This document shows positions 1 to 10,510 of a DNA stretch of 64,000 nucleotides, in pieces. The stretch is from Rheum nobile (lineage: Eukaryota > Streptophyta > Magnoliopsida > Caryophyllales > Polygonaceae). Below the pieces are notes generated by a model. It made no database searches. It was not told the DNA's origin and worked only from the letters and a program-made list of their open reading frames with translations. How positions within the stretch are numbered: the stretch's first letter is position 1; each line of letters starts with the position of its first letter. The stretch is from contig WOAB01000583.1 of assembly GCA_027886185.1 (NCBI GenBank), forward strand, positions 6,200,001 through 6,264,000. The letters are read 5' to 3'. Made by a program: the position numbers and the translations under genes.

Positions 1-369
1 CTTCCCAGAGGAGGAAGGAGACAAATTCTTTGATGAGATTGTGAACAACTGAAACCAAAAAGAAACAGGGCTGGTAAAAAGGATAAAATGAGATGGTAAA
101 GAGCAAGTTACAAACATTGAGGGTTTGGACCATAGGCAAGTTATGTGTTGTTTGAATGCATTGGTTGAAAGGATGCAAAAAATGGATGAAAAGTATGATC
201 TATTAAGGGAGGATGTCCTTGGGTTAAAGAAAACCATCAGAGGCAAAATTCATGCAAAAGTGGCCTTTTCATCCAGTGATGAAGAGGACAATAAAAAGGT
301 ATTTAATAAATGAATGGTTTAATTTGTTCACATTTGTATACTTGCACAATGAATGTTTAATGTGTATAT

Positions 370-532
370 GTGCTCGTTCGGTAGAAATTTGCCTTCAATT
401 AGTTGAAGTCAAATTTTGTCTTGATTTGCTTCAACTAGTTGAAGTAAATCCATAATGTCCCCCCTCCCACATGAAGGAATTCCTTCCACTTTAACTAATT
501 GAAGTTGAATTTCCTCCCCACCGAACGAGCCC
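370..532. mobile_element. MITE with GNGCTCGTTCGGT termini, in a Ulp1 intron
   Basis: A 163-bp insertion has terminal inverted repeats gtgctcgttcggt and accgaacgagccc. It also holds internal palindromic pieces (acttcaactagttgaagt). It sits in the intron between the coiled-coil and acidic exons. The homologous intron of copy B (about 48220-48275, other strand) lacks it and gives an empty site with a short TA repeat, so copy A has a roughly TATAT-type duplication. The superfamily is uncertain: hAT-like or PIF/Harbinger-like. Confidence 0.7.
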
Positions 533-1259
533 TATATATATGCCTACAAGAGTTAGAGGCTGAGGAGGATCAAAGTAATGATGAACCAAACATTAGAGAA
601 CAACAAAAGAACATGAGGAAGAGGTGAAGTCAAGAGATGAGGGTGATGAGTCAGAGTCTGAAGATGACGAAGAGGATGAGTCACAAGAGGAAGAGTCTGA
701 AGAGGGAGATTCTGAAGAGGTATGTCATTCATTTTCAGTCCATATATGCACATTTCAGACCAAATTTGCAATTTTCATACCATATGTCATCATTTTCAGG
801 ACACTAATGAATAAGAGCAAGAAGATGGGGCAATTGTGTCTAATGGTGAAAAATGATTGATGAAGAAGGTTACATTACCATTGAGAGGAACAATGGACAA
901 TGATGATGTTCAGATGATATAGGTTGTCAGGAGAAGGCGGATGAAGATGTTGTTGCAATGGTCACTTTTGAAAAATTATTGTTTCAGATGAGCAACAAGT
1001 TGAAGGGGATGCAACAGTATAAGACAATGCACTCAATTCTTATTGAGACGGCTTCAATACTACAAGAGGTAAGATGTGAGACGGTGAAAAAAGCGAATGA
1101 GAAGGGTGTGAATGAGGTAACACGTGAGTTGGTGACACAACATGATGTGGTGAATGAAGTAGCACTGTGGTGGTGACACAAGCTGAGGTGGTGACAAAAG
1201 CAGTGTCTGAGGAGGGTGTGGATAAGGTACAACCTGAGTTGGTGACATAACCACATGGT

Positions 1260-1545
1260 GTAAGTGAGGTACAAGTTGAGGAGGTAACACAAGGAGATGG
1301 TGTGGAGGGTGAAGCAAAGTTGATCAGGGAGGTGTAGAGGATGAGACTGAGGTAAAAGCTAAGGAGGTAAGACAGAGAGATTGTGTGGAGGGAGGAAGCA
1401 AGGTTGATCAGGGAGGTGTGGAGGATGGGACTGAGGTACAAGCTGAGGAGGTAAGACATGGAGATGGTATGGAGGGAGGAAGCAAGGTTGATCATGGAGG
1501 TGTGGAGGATGGGACTGAGTTACAAGTTGAGAAGGTATCACAGGC
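1260..1545 (+). repeat. 84-bp in-frame coding minisatellite in Ulp1 copy A
   Basis: About 3.4 units with a period of exactly 84 bp; the shared word ggtgtggaggatg starts at 1331, 1415 and 1499. 84 is a multiple of 3, so each unit adds 28 codons of a Gly/Glu/Val-rich peptide (EGGSKVDQGGVEDGTEVQAE type). Weaker 36-39-bp repeats of the same composition precede it from about 1100. The whole stretch is missing from copy B. Confidence 0.85.
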
Positions 1546-2946
1546 AGAGTCTGCGGCGGTAGGTGAGGATGAATGGGAGAAAAATAAAGGGAATGGGCCG
1601 ATGAAGGGAGGAAAGGTAAAAGGTACTCAAGTGCAGAAGAGGAAATATCCAACTCGCACTCGCGAGCTAGCTGCGGCAGCTAAATCACCCTTACGCAATT
1701 TGGATGAGCAAAAATTGGCGAAAAAGATTACCAAAAATAGCAAGGTGGAATGGATGACATACCTGGTGAAGTGGTTGCAAAGTGAGAGGTTAGTAAGCCA
1801 AACCAATCTACTTAACTTAATATGTGCTGTGTAGTCGTTAATAATGACCTGAAAACGCTTCTTCTTGGACTGAAAAACTGATATATGACCTGAGTAACAA
1901 TATAATGACCTGAAAAATAATATAGTCCTTATATATGTATCATGCTGGCCTGAAATGTTTATGTGTGTTTAGAAAAAGTCTAAAATTTAAAAACTTACCT
2001 GTTTGCCTTATTTTTTATTCAAATGAATGTATGTTTGGATATCACGCAGTACTGAACCCCGAATTGGACCGACTAAGCATGAAGTGGATAAGGAATTCTT
2101 TGAAAAATTGTTTGCCCCCAAGGACTGGTTGTAGGGTGAAGTAATATTCCAATGCATCCTTTGAATTTTTTTTGCAATTGTAACATCGTTTTCATTGGAT
2201 ACATTAACATTGTTGCACCATTTCAGCATTTGGAACAAATGATGTTTCTTTATCGTCAAATGATTTCAGAGGATCCAACGCGATTCTCGAAGGTGGTAGT
2301 GCTTGACACCTTCTGGACATCCTTGGTCATCGCTGAGTTCAGGTGTTTCGAGAACGGTTATCCACGTGTTGGTGAGGATGCAATGATGAAGTACATGAAA
2401 GGTCAATGTTCGGCAGATTTTGGCAAGAGATGGGATGATGCCGAATGCATATATGTGCCCTTTAACATCCCAGACTACCACTGGTTTGCCTTAGAGATTG
2501 AACTATCTAGCTGGTGTGTGACCATGTACGACTGCAATATAGATTTATACTCAGATAAGGATATTTTTTAGATGATTCAGCCCATGATAGAGATTGTTCC
2601 AAGGTATATCAAGCTGTATGAGCCACTGGCCAAGAGATGTGAAGCATTTTTGGACAAGCCAATGTCTGTGACTCGTCGGGATAACCTTAAGCAAAACAAG
2701 CGCGGGTAAGTATATATGTATAAATGCAATGATAAATCCTTATCAAACTACATTTGATATACATTCGAACTTCTTTTGTTCATCTTGTAGAGGAGATTGT
2801 GGGGTGTACACACTCAAGCACATTGAGTTGTTGATGCTTGGGATGACAAACCTCGATCTTGCGTCTGACAAATTCATAGATGGACACAGAAACCAAATGG
2901 CTCATAGTATTTTTAGATGTTCTTGGGATGATTTTTATAGACTGTA

Positions 2947-3374
2947 GTTTGATTTGTTTAATGTAACTTGTTTAACTAGTTTAAGTGTTTATTATACCAT
3001 TAGGCAAGGAAGAATTGTGCTTATTGTATTTTAATGTAGAATCTCATGCTTTTATGATGTTTACAAACTCAGTGTGTTTAAGTAAGATCATATTGTAGTG
3101 TTACATGCCTAAATTTCCGACCACAAATCTCATGATATGTTTTGATGAGTGTTTACAAACACTCATCAAACTTATTTGAAAAAAAAACTAAATTATTTAT
3201 GATGCTTTTAAGGAAGACATCATAGGTTTTTTGTAACAAACTAAAATATTACTCTGTTTTTAAGGAAGACATGTTAGGGTTTTTGTCAGGTCAACTTCAT
3301 AAAATTTTAAATGACCATTAACACTTACTTCCCTAATTACCAGCCATTAAGACTCTCCACTAAGAGATTTTGTG
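2947..3374. other. Spacer between Ulp1 and the small PB1-like gene, copy A
   Basis: AT-rich noncoding DNA of about 430 bp. It holds a perfect 14-bp-stem palindrome (3141-3170) and two copies of ttaaggaagacat (about 3208 and 3258). I see no gene. The 3' UTR of Ulp1 and the promoter of the next gene should lie here. Confidence 0.6.
3141..3170. repeat. Palindrome, 14-bp arms with 2-bp centre
   Basis: The arms tttgatgagtgttt and aaacactcatcaaa are perfect inverted repeats around ac. It lies about 195 bp past the Ulp1 stop codon, so it could shape the 3' end of that transcript. I found no counterpart beside copy B. Confidence 0.8.
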
Positions 3375-3382
3375 TATAAATA
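3375..3382 (+). promoter_or_regulatory. TATA box of the PB1-like gene, copy A
   Basis: The motif tataaata within tgtgtataaatatc lies about 100 bp before the ATG at 3482. The same tgtgtataaatatc word, followed by a similar pyrimidine-rich leader, precedes the copy B gene at 14830-14837. Conservation in both copies supports it as a real core promoter. Confidence 0.7.
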
Positions 3383-3590
3383 TCGGCCTTGCTGGCTGCA
3401 AATCACTCACCAATCCTCCCAAACTCTCTAGCCATCTTCTCTAAAACTCTTCTCCCAAGCTCCCAACTCTCTCTCTCACATATGGCGGATTCATACGTCA
3501 AAATCTATCTTCAGGTGTACACGAATGGGGACTTAAGCCCAAGCTCCAGACAAATGGAGTTATTGACAACGCACGTGTACACGAGGGGGG

Positions 3591-5998
3591 TGTAATATCC
3601 CTCATTTTATAAGGATATTTTGGAATTTTTTCAACTCCCGTATTACAAGTCGGATTAAATTCAGAGAAGTTCGGACATTCTGTATCATGTTTGATCTCTG
3701 TAATATTTTTTCCGAGTAATATAAAATACATTTGACTTGTGTTCAAGGTTAAATAGTCATTCGTGTACGAATATATTTAACCCGGGGTTAAATATAATTA
3801 ACCCAAGTTTAAAACAGACAAAGGGGTGAAAAATGGCACCCCGCGGTCAAGTGGCCGCACCCGCGGCGAGGACCAATTCTGAAGCAAACAGGTGAGGCGG
3901 TCACTGGGCGCCACCGCACCCTGCCGCACCCCTGCCGCACCCCGCGGTGGGATATTTTCTTCGGCAGCGTTATCCTCTTCCCCTACAAGTGGCGCCGGTT
4001 GTCAGGCCGCCTAGCCTTTCCCTTCTGGTCTCCTGCTTGTCCCTTCGGGGGGAGCTCATTGTTGGCCTATAAAAGGAGGGGAGATGGACTGAGAAGAATC
4101 CATCCAAAGCTTCATCTTCCTCCTCTGTTTTTCTCCATTAATGCCGGAATTCCAAGCTCTCGCCGGAGCATCGCCGGAGTTTTCTTTGAGCTGAGAAGGT
4201 ACTCTCAAGTGGTCTTAGAAGGTCCAAAGTGTTTGGAGATTGAACCATAGTCGAATCGAAGGCAAACGAATCGATTTGGGGTGAGTTTTCTCCACTTCAC
4301 TGTCGAACTCCCCTGCCTCTGTGACCCCACCGCACCCCGCGGTAAGAGCTCCACCGCACCCGCGGCGAGCTGTCCGTGTGTGTGTTCTTGGGAGTTGTGG
4401 TCTTGAGCGAGGCTCGGTTCTTTCGATTCTTTCCGTATTCTTTTAGATTCATATATGTGGATATTGAATCTAACTTAGGGTCTCGTTATGGGTCGTTTCT
4501 TAGGGATTTATTATCCGAGATCTGTCCCAGTTTCAGACCCAGGAACCCGACGTTTCTAAGCTTTGTTCGAGCTCGACTAATCTAAGGCAAGTGGCGGTTC
4601 GCTCTTGCTCATCATTCCATATTTCAATTAATTATCAATTATTTAGTTGTTAATTAATTTGGGATGATTTACTGTTTTTGTTGGGAACAGTTTTGATAAC
4701 TGTTTGTGATTTTAAAAGATATTATAATAGATTGTATATCTGCTAGAACAACGCTATTATAGATATAAATGATTAAAACATGATATTATACTAGGTTGTA
4801 TATCTGCTAGAACAACGCTAGTATAGATATATGTTTTTGATGTTGGCCATGATGGCTTTGATGTGGATTATTGCTGTGTTGAACTGTTTAGTTAACACTA
4901 GTAGTTAGGAACGTTGGACTCGTTGAGGTCCAGTCGTTTCTTGATAATTATTGGTTGAGAGGGCATCGGAGACCCTGACACCAACTGGCGGATCATGATC
5001 GTCCTCTATCCGAGTATAGAGGTGGTACACTTAGCTAGTGTCACAAACCTTGGGAATGATTTCCTTCGATATATGTCCCTCATGACGAAACATATATCTA
5101 AAAGCTTATAACGTGATGTGTGTTTTGGAATTAAATAAGATAAGTGCCGTTGTCGCACATGATTAATATACATTCGGCGAGTAGTGCAGCTAGGCGATAG
5201 TGCAGCTAGGAAAACTCGTCTTGACTTTGATCAGAGTAACGTTCTCTTTCCAATCTGGATTCGCTTTGAGCGGTGAGGTTGGTCGTGAACCGAAACATCA
5301 AGTCATTTTGAACGCTTGTATGATTATTATTTATGTTCCCCAACATTTGTCATATTTCCGATAAGACTCAACTCGTTGGAGTCTTCTTTTGGGATTGATT
5401 GCTGGAAGACTTGGTCTTCCAGAATCTTCTCTTGTGCATACCTCTTGTTATTTCAGTAGAAATATGGTGGTTGACTATCGTACTTGGTTTTGATTCGAGG
5501 AACGATGAGTCTAACCTAATACGACTACTTCGAACCACTCTGCTTTGTACCCTTGCTTAGTCTTTCATTAGACTAACCAACCACAATTGTTCTCTGCATG
5601 GTTGGCTGGTGTCACCCGTTCGATTCAGCACATCAGATAAGTTGCCATCCCGTGAAGGCTAGAACGACTATAGAGGCGAATGGTGTTTTGACAAGTTTAT
5701 TCAGGTTGAGATCCTTGGTGGGTGATCATAGCGATCAAGACCCCCCTTTTGTTGTTATTTCAAAGACTTCCACTGTGTTAAATATATCTTGTATTAAGTC
5801 ATCCGCTGTATTTTGGTTGTCTTTCGGATTATGGATGTAATGCCGAGACAATGATTTTAAATGGAAGTTATGATATTTTGTATCATAATTATTGTTTGAT
5901 GATTTATATCAACTGGTAAAGCCTTGGGTGACATCGGACATAACGTCTGAGGTCACTGGCGGTAATGCCTTCAAGGTTATATATTTGGGGGTGTTACA
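3591..5998 (+). mobile_element. Solo LTR of a Tekay-like chromovirus
   Basis: The 2408-bp element starts tgtaatatccc, ends gggggtgttaca, and is flanked by a GGGGG duplication (3586-3590 and 5999-6003, inside a G run). Its layout matches the LTRs of the complete Tekay element at 21573-32427 in reverse: the same termini, the stretch gcaagtggcggttcgctctt, the repeated tatatctgctagaacaacgc segment, and the ctttcattagactaaccaac segment. It holds two clusters of CCGCACCCGCGG-type GC motifs (3838-3985, 4328-4372). No internal domain remains, so it arose by LTR-LTR recombination. It breaks the PB1-like gene of copy A. Confidence 0.9.
4068..4074 (+). promoter_or_regulatory. TATA box of the Tekay-like solo LTR
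   Basis: The motif tataaaa in ggcctataaaaggagg would start a transcript near 4100. The related LTRs have the equivalent ggctatttaaaggagg (minus strand, near 23440 and 31950), which supports the position of the R region. Confidence 0.55.
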
Positions 5999-6313
5999 GG
6001 GGGGGGGGCACGAAGCTCTGGAAGGTTCCCAAAAATAGGATGGTAATATGGTACTTGACTAGCAAGCTTATGAACATGTCCAAGTATGTGGGGAGTAAAT
6101 CCCTTTTTTTTTGAACAAGTCCCAGAGTCAGGGCAACGTTACCTTCATCCGTTGCAGACCAACGACGACGTGGCCGATCTCGTTTGCCTCGACGAGAAGG
6201 TCGCCGACGTGAAAGTGTACGTCGTTCGTGATGCCCGTGATGCTGCTGTCGTTCTCTTCTATGTACTAGTTTTTATTTTGTTCCTTTTTTTACTCTGTAT
6301 GAAGATGGGGTAA

Positions 6314-6958
6314 GTTCTCGTGGAAAATCAAGGAATATTAATTCCAACGTTATTCTTGTTTTTTCAGACCACATTTATCGCTTATCAGGACATATATACA
6401 TTTGTCAGAACAAAATCTCAACCACCTTGAAAACATTGACTTTGCACACATTTATTGTTTTTTAGGCCATATATAATGTTTTCAGAACAAGTGCGTTGTT
6501 ATTCAGGTCAACACTCTTGTTATTGGTACTTGGTTGGTTCCCTAATGTAATCAACTTAAATGCTCTGAACCACCATGAAAACATCGACTTTGCACACTTT
6601 GGTTGTTTATCAGGTCATATATAATGTTGTCAGACCCCATTTATCGTTTTACAGGATATTTTTTTGGAGCAGTATTCCCTTTGATGAGAGAAGTGTTCCT
6701 TGTACCAAGCAAATATTCAGTATAGCTTTGGTTGTTTATGAAAGATAATGCAGCAGTTATACTATAGATACTAATTCTTATAACCCAGCCAAAAGAGGGA
6801 ACACCAACAAAAAGAGGTATGGTTTAAGACTATAGATACTTAAACCATACATCTTTTCAAGCACCCAAAACAACACGACGATGTTTACCAGCATAAACCA
6901 CCAAAAAATACCAACAAGGTGATAGTGTTCAACAAAAATTAACCCAACCCATCAGATG
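6314..6958. other. Spacer between convergent PB1-like and MURA genes, copy A
   Basis: Noncoding, about 645 bp. Between 6361 and 6660 it holds about nine variants of one word: ttttcagaccacat, ttatcaggacatatat, ttgtcagaac, ttttttaggccatatat, ttcagaac, attcaggtcaa, ttatcaggtcatatat, ttgtcagacccca, ttttacagg. The two genes converge here, so both 3' ends should lie in this stretch. The MURA hairpin at 6817-6850 is listed separately. Confidence 0.65.
6817..6850 (-). repeat. Conserved hairpin downstream of MURA, copy A
   Basis: A perfect 12-bp stem (gtatggtttaag and cttaaaccatac) with a 10-base loop (actatagata) lies about 110 bp past the MURA stop codon. Copy B has the same stem at 13546-13579 with the reverse-complement loop. 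Confidence 0.8.
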
Positions 6959-9900
6959 TCACCCGTCAGTCCTTCTCCTCCTACAGTTCTTCTTGTTGTG
7001 TCCTCGGATGCCGCAATAAGAACACCGTCTCTTCCTAGAATAATTCATCTCCCACGTCGCCCTGAATCGGTTAATACATGGTCTTCTAGGAGGACGCTTT
7101 ACCAGTGGTGTAGAGCATGTGATGGATGACACAACTTCAGGAACTGACCATTGGTTTTTTGGAGGAACAAGATGCACAGTTTCCTTATACACTTCTCTCA
7201 CCAACTCATTCTTGAACATGGGATGGAAAAGATCAGTGAGTGGCACTCCTCTATCACTTGCAACCGCTATGGCATGAGCACATGGAACTTTATCAATTTG
7301 GAACATGTTACAATCATATGTACCAGCATGTAGGTTCACATAGTATCTGATAGTTCCTTGCATAACCTCTCCTTCAAACTCGCTAAGCCTTCGCACACTC
7401 ATCTTAGTTGACTTTCTGTAGTTCACTTCTACCAGCGTGTACACAGAGGGTGGCAATACTTGGTCCCATTTTTTGGCTTTTTCCCTTCTTTCACAAAACC
7501 ATTTAGAAATGGTCTCCAGAATGGCATCAAACAGGGCAAGAATAGGCCACTGACGTTGGGTTTTCCACATGCCATTAAGACACTCAGTGTTGTTGCTCGT
7601 CATAATGTTAAATCTATTCCCACGAAAATGCACCCTCGACCAGTTGTTAACTCCAGCTTCTTTGAGATATTGACCAATCCTTGGAGAGGCAGCTGTGAGT
7701 TGAGCAAACTGATAATTTAACTCAACCACAGTGTAAGCTTTCGCAGCTTTTTTGAAGACGCCAAAGAGGTTTGGCCTGCCATACTTCCTCTTGAAGTTTT
7801 GATAGATATGATAAATGCAAAACCCATGCTTGGCGAAAAAATAGCTATTTCTCAAAGCCTTCCCAAGTCTAACATGACAGTCAGACACAAAATACACCTC
7901 GGGATGATCTGGAACAACAACCTTCAATTCACTAAAGAAAAATGACCACGCATCATCGTTCTCACTGTTAACAACGGCAACAACAAGTGGATATATTTGG
8001 CCATTTCTATCTTGAGGCGTAGCTAGGAGAAGTATGCCCTTGAACAAGGCAGTGAAGTGAGTGCCATCAACTGAGATTACCTACATATGCGAAACTATGT
8101 TGTTAATGACTTGTCCTGAAATATTACTCATACGACTTGACAAAATCCTATGTGGTCTGAAATATTCGTTTGCTCTATTTTTTCACACATGCAGTCATAT
8201 AGGTGTTTGACCTGACATTTGCAAAGTAAGTCCTGAAATTGAAACATATAGGCTGGCCTTTTTCAAATGTGGCGCTGCCCTTATCCATGGACCTAAAGCC
8301 TATAAAACATAGTTGAAGCGATGGTGAGCATCTCTTACTATTCTCGTGTATGTTCCAGGATTTGATTTCTATAACATGTGCATGTAAGAGTACATACTAG
8401 TATAGATTTCCTCAGTTGTACCATGTGCCATATCCTGGGCTTTGTGCCGCGCTCGATTGGCTTTGTAGTAGCTTGTCCTTATTCCCAACTCTAACATGAA
8501 ATCCTGAATATCTGAAGCATGGAGGCCTTTATAACCGTTTAAAAACCTGACATAACACGAAGTCAATGTATTACCAAATGATATTGGCTTTTGATAAGAA
8601 CAAGTGATCAAAGGTAAGAAATATTACATGTGAAGTATTTTATCTGCAATCAGCCGAGAAGTTGCTCTTTGTGATGATTGTGCATTACTCTCATGCCACA
8701 GCTATGATCCGACAAATTCTCGCACCGCAAACAATGACGTTTTGCGATAGATTGAGCCACGACAAATGAAGGTGCAATTGTCATCAACACATGTAACATC
8801 ATATGTCGACTTATCAGACCTCTTCACACGCATCTCAAAGCAGTTTTCCATTGTCATCATAGAAAGTGCAGTTTTGAACTCCTCCTTAGATTTGAAGTAC
8901 TGTACAACCTTCACTACTTTGTTATTAATGTTATCAGCTGTAGCTGTATCCTCATCTTCAACCAACATTGCTTGCATGTCCCTTTCTGATGGATAGTACC
9001 TCTGTTCAATTTCTCTAAGCATGTCTTCATCAACATAAAAGTCTTCTTGGTCCTCCTCTATTTGCTCCTCGTTGTATGTTCCCTGATTTCCATATATTTC
9101 ATCCCAAAAATCATGAAGACCATAATTACATACGTTATCACTTGAATCATTGCCTGAAGTATCACCTGAAGCATAGTCTCCACCATCACCAGGACCATTA
9201 TTACATACATCATCACTTGAAGCATAGACGCCCCAATAATCAAGACCATATGTTATTTCATCCTCCAAAAATCTCCATAATATCTATATTCTTTATCACA
9301 ATTGGCATCATCAGTCATTTGCTCCTTTCCTTTGTTTCTTGATGAAGTAGCTTCAATGTCCTCATCATCGCTGCTCACTGATATAATGTCTTCCACTGAA
9401 ATGGGACACTTTCTTTTGTTTTTTACCATCACTTCATCCCTATTTAATCTTCTTAACTCTGTTTCGTTGTCAGCTTCAATGATTTCATCTACTGACCTGA
9501 CAATAGTGTTATGTGCTCTGACATTATGAAAAAATGCCGTGATAAACTCCTTATTGTCTTGGCTCTGAGTCACTGGTGGAGGTGTTGGAAAAATAAGAGT
9601 ATGATGTACAACACTTTTAGTTGGAATCTCTTCCTTCATTATGAGGTTGGTATACAGCTCAATCTTCCACTCTGCTGCATTTTCTCCACTCATGTTCAAG
9701 AACTTGAACGCCTCCAGATCGTCGTCGTCATTTATGGCGATCGGAGGAAGGTCAAGTTTGTTTGGATAAAGGTATTGTATCTGCACTAAGTACTTCTCTT
9801 CATTACATGGGTTCTTCTAAATCCATTTCCTCAGCAGTGTAGCCAAGTCCATGTCATTGGAAATCAACATGGCTCTTACTGTTCTATCATCATCATACAA

Positions 9901-9966
9901 CCATCTTTTCCCATTAACTTTCCATTGTCCACCGCTTATGAACTTTATATAGACTAACTTCGTACC
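6959..9966 (-). pseudogene. MURA-type Mutator transposase, copy A
   Basis: A DDE transposase of the MULE/MuDR superfamily, read on the minus strand. Order: a PB1-like N-terminal domain (9966-9600, YIKFISGGQWKVNGKRW then IQYLYPNK), an acidic linker, a MuDR DNA-binding domain (about 8702-8920, SKEEFKTALSMM then CTFICRGS), a catalytic core (ends of exons near 8560, 8260 and 8083) and the long last exon to 6959. The catalytic Asp residues are in SVDGTH (about 8068) and VSDCHV, the Glu is in NNTECLNG, and the CxxH motif is CIYH. A SWIM-like finger (DCNMFQIDKVPCAHA) and a CCHC knuckle (CSYCGIRGHNKKNC) end the protein. Breaks: TAG near 9820, a frameshift near 9265, a frame change near 8705 and a stop near 8369. 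In the SWIM motif the first Cys is Tyr (codon 7316-7318). The last 362 codons are open. Confidence 0.85.
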
Positions 9967-10424
9967 TACAAATAAACAAGGATATGAACTTTACGTAGAC
10001 TAACTTCTCACTGTTCTAAGTCAAAAACAGAGGGATAAACTAAGTAAAAAACAGAGGGAAAAAAACGAAGCTTTGTCAGGAGGAATTACTTATCCATTGA
10101 AGCATTAATGGTGATTATCAGGTGCGAACTTAACAGCTTGTACATGAGGTGGCACAAACATTGTCAGGCCGAGTTACTGCTTCTTCAAGAATATGGTGCA
10201 AACTTTGTCAGGTAGAGTTACAGAGAAGGACATTGTGGAAAGTGTGATTAAGGGAAGGAAGGAGATTACTTTGCTTGTGCAGAAGGTCAAACCTTTTGAG
10301 GGAAAAACAAGTTCCTTGCCCGCCAATTTCTTTTCCGTACATTAGTAGGAGGTCATAGCTTCGGAGGATAGCAGGTGATATGATGGGTGATTAAGGGAAG
10401 GAAGAAGATTACTGTAGAGATTAA
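9967..10424. other. Region upstream of MURA copy A, near the A/B junction
   Basis: Noncoding, about 460 bp. It holds four TCAGG-type words (tttgtcaggag, gattatcaggtg, cattgtcaggcc, tttgtcaggtag; 10074-10215) and two copies of gtgattaagggaaggaag (about 10241 and 10387). It should contain the 5' end of MURA and the right end of element A. I cannot define a terminal inverted repeat. Confidence 0.5.
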
Positions 10425-10503
10425 GATTTTATTTTATCTTTTTCAAGTAAATATTTGCCACCTTTTAAAGATTTTTTGATTTAAAAGAAAAGATAAAATT
10501 AAA
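10425..10503. repeat. AT-rich inverted repeat at the A/B junction
   Basis: The stretch gattttattttatctttt is followed about 45 bp later by aaaagaaaagataaaatt, an imperfect inverted repeat. MURA copy B sequence begins directly after it. It could be a small MITE or the remains of a MULE end. Confidence 0.4.
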
Positions 10504-10510
10504 CCCATTT

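Larger units (their letters stand above)
1..2946 (+). pseudogene. Ulp1-like (C48) protease gene of Kaonashi-type MULE, copy A, 5' truncated by window
   Basis: The gene encodes a SUMO/ubiquitin-like-protein protease domain of the type captured by Kaonashi MULEs. The N-terminal DUF1985 exons lie outside the window; they are visible in copy B. Visible order: a charged coiled-coil segment (about 125-297), an intron with a MITE, an acidic Glu/Ser/Asp exon (551-732), an 84-bp coding repeat (1260-1545), then the protease exons (about 2037-2143, 2227-2706, 2791-2946). The catalytic His is in DYHW (about 2476), Asp in MYDC (about 2527) and Cys in GDCGVY (about 2800). The last intron ends in ttcatcttgtag before the Cys exon. 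Breaks: a stop near base 50 (aactga), a TAG at 2569-2571 where copy B has no stop, and further frame changes. It is transcribed away from the window edge, in the same direction as the small gene downstream. The family call is strong; the gene is probably dead. Confidence 0.8.
3482..6313 (+). pseudogene. Stand-alone PB1-like (MURA N-terminus-like) gene, copy A, split by a solo LTR
   Basis: The first part (3482-3590) begins MADSYVKIYLQVYTNGD. A 2.4-kb solo LTR follows, and the frame resumes near 6003 with GTKLWKVPKNRM and continues to a stop at 6311-6313. The second part contains the ESGQRYLHPLQTNDD stretch, then a beta-strand-like VKVYVVRD. This order (strand, basic patch, acidic DD motif, strand) resembles the N-terminal region of the neighbouring MURA proteins (IQYLYPNK..INDDDDLEAF..IELYTN), so I infer a PB1-like domain on its own. 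A poly-T run near 6107 probably shifts the frame. The hydrophobic tail (about 6256-6310) may be intron sequence. It runs in the same direction as Ulp1 and converges on MURA. The function is unknown; I do not recognise a named family. Confidence 0.6.

Noticed and set aside
1260..1545. Regular repeats as a CRISPR array
   Set aside because: The units are 84 bp, contiguous, coding and without spacers, in plant DNA.
984..1652. Long minus-strand frames rich in His, Pro, Ser and Leu
   Set aside because: They are the antisense shadow of the 84-bp coding repeat, and their composition follows from it.
10425..10503. Terminal inverted repeats of MULE copies A and B
   Set aside because: Only a weak AT-rich similarity to the region near 51377. 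Without the left end of copy A, no reliable TIR can be set.
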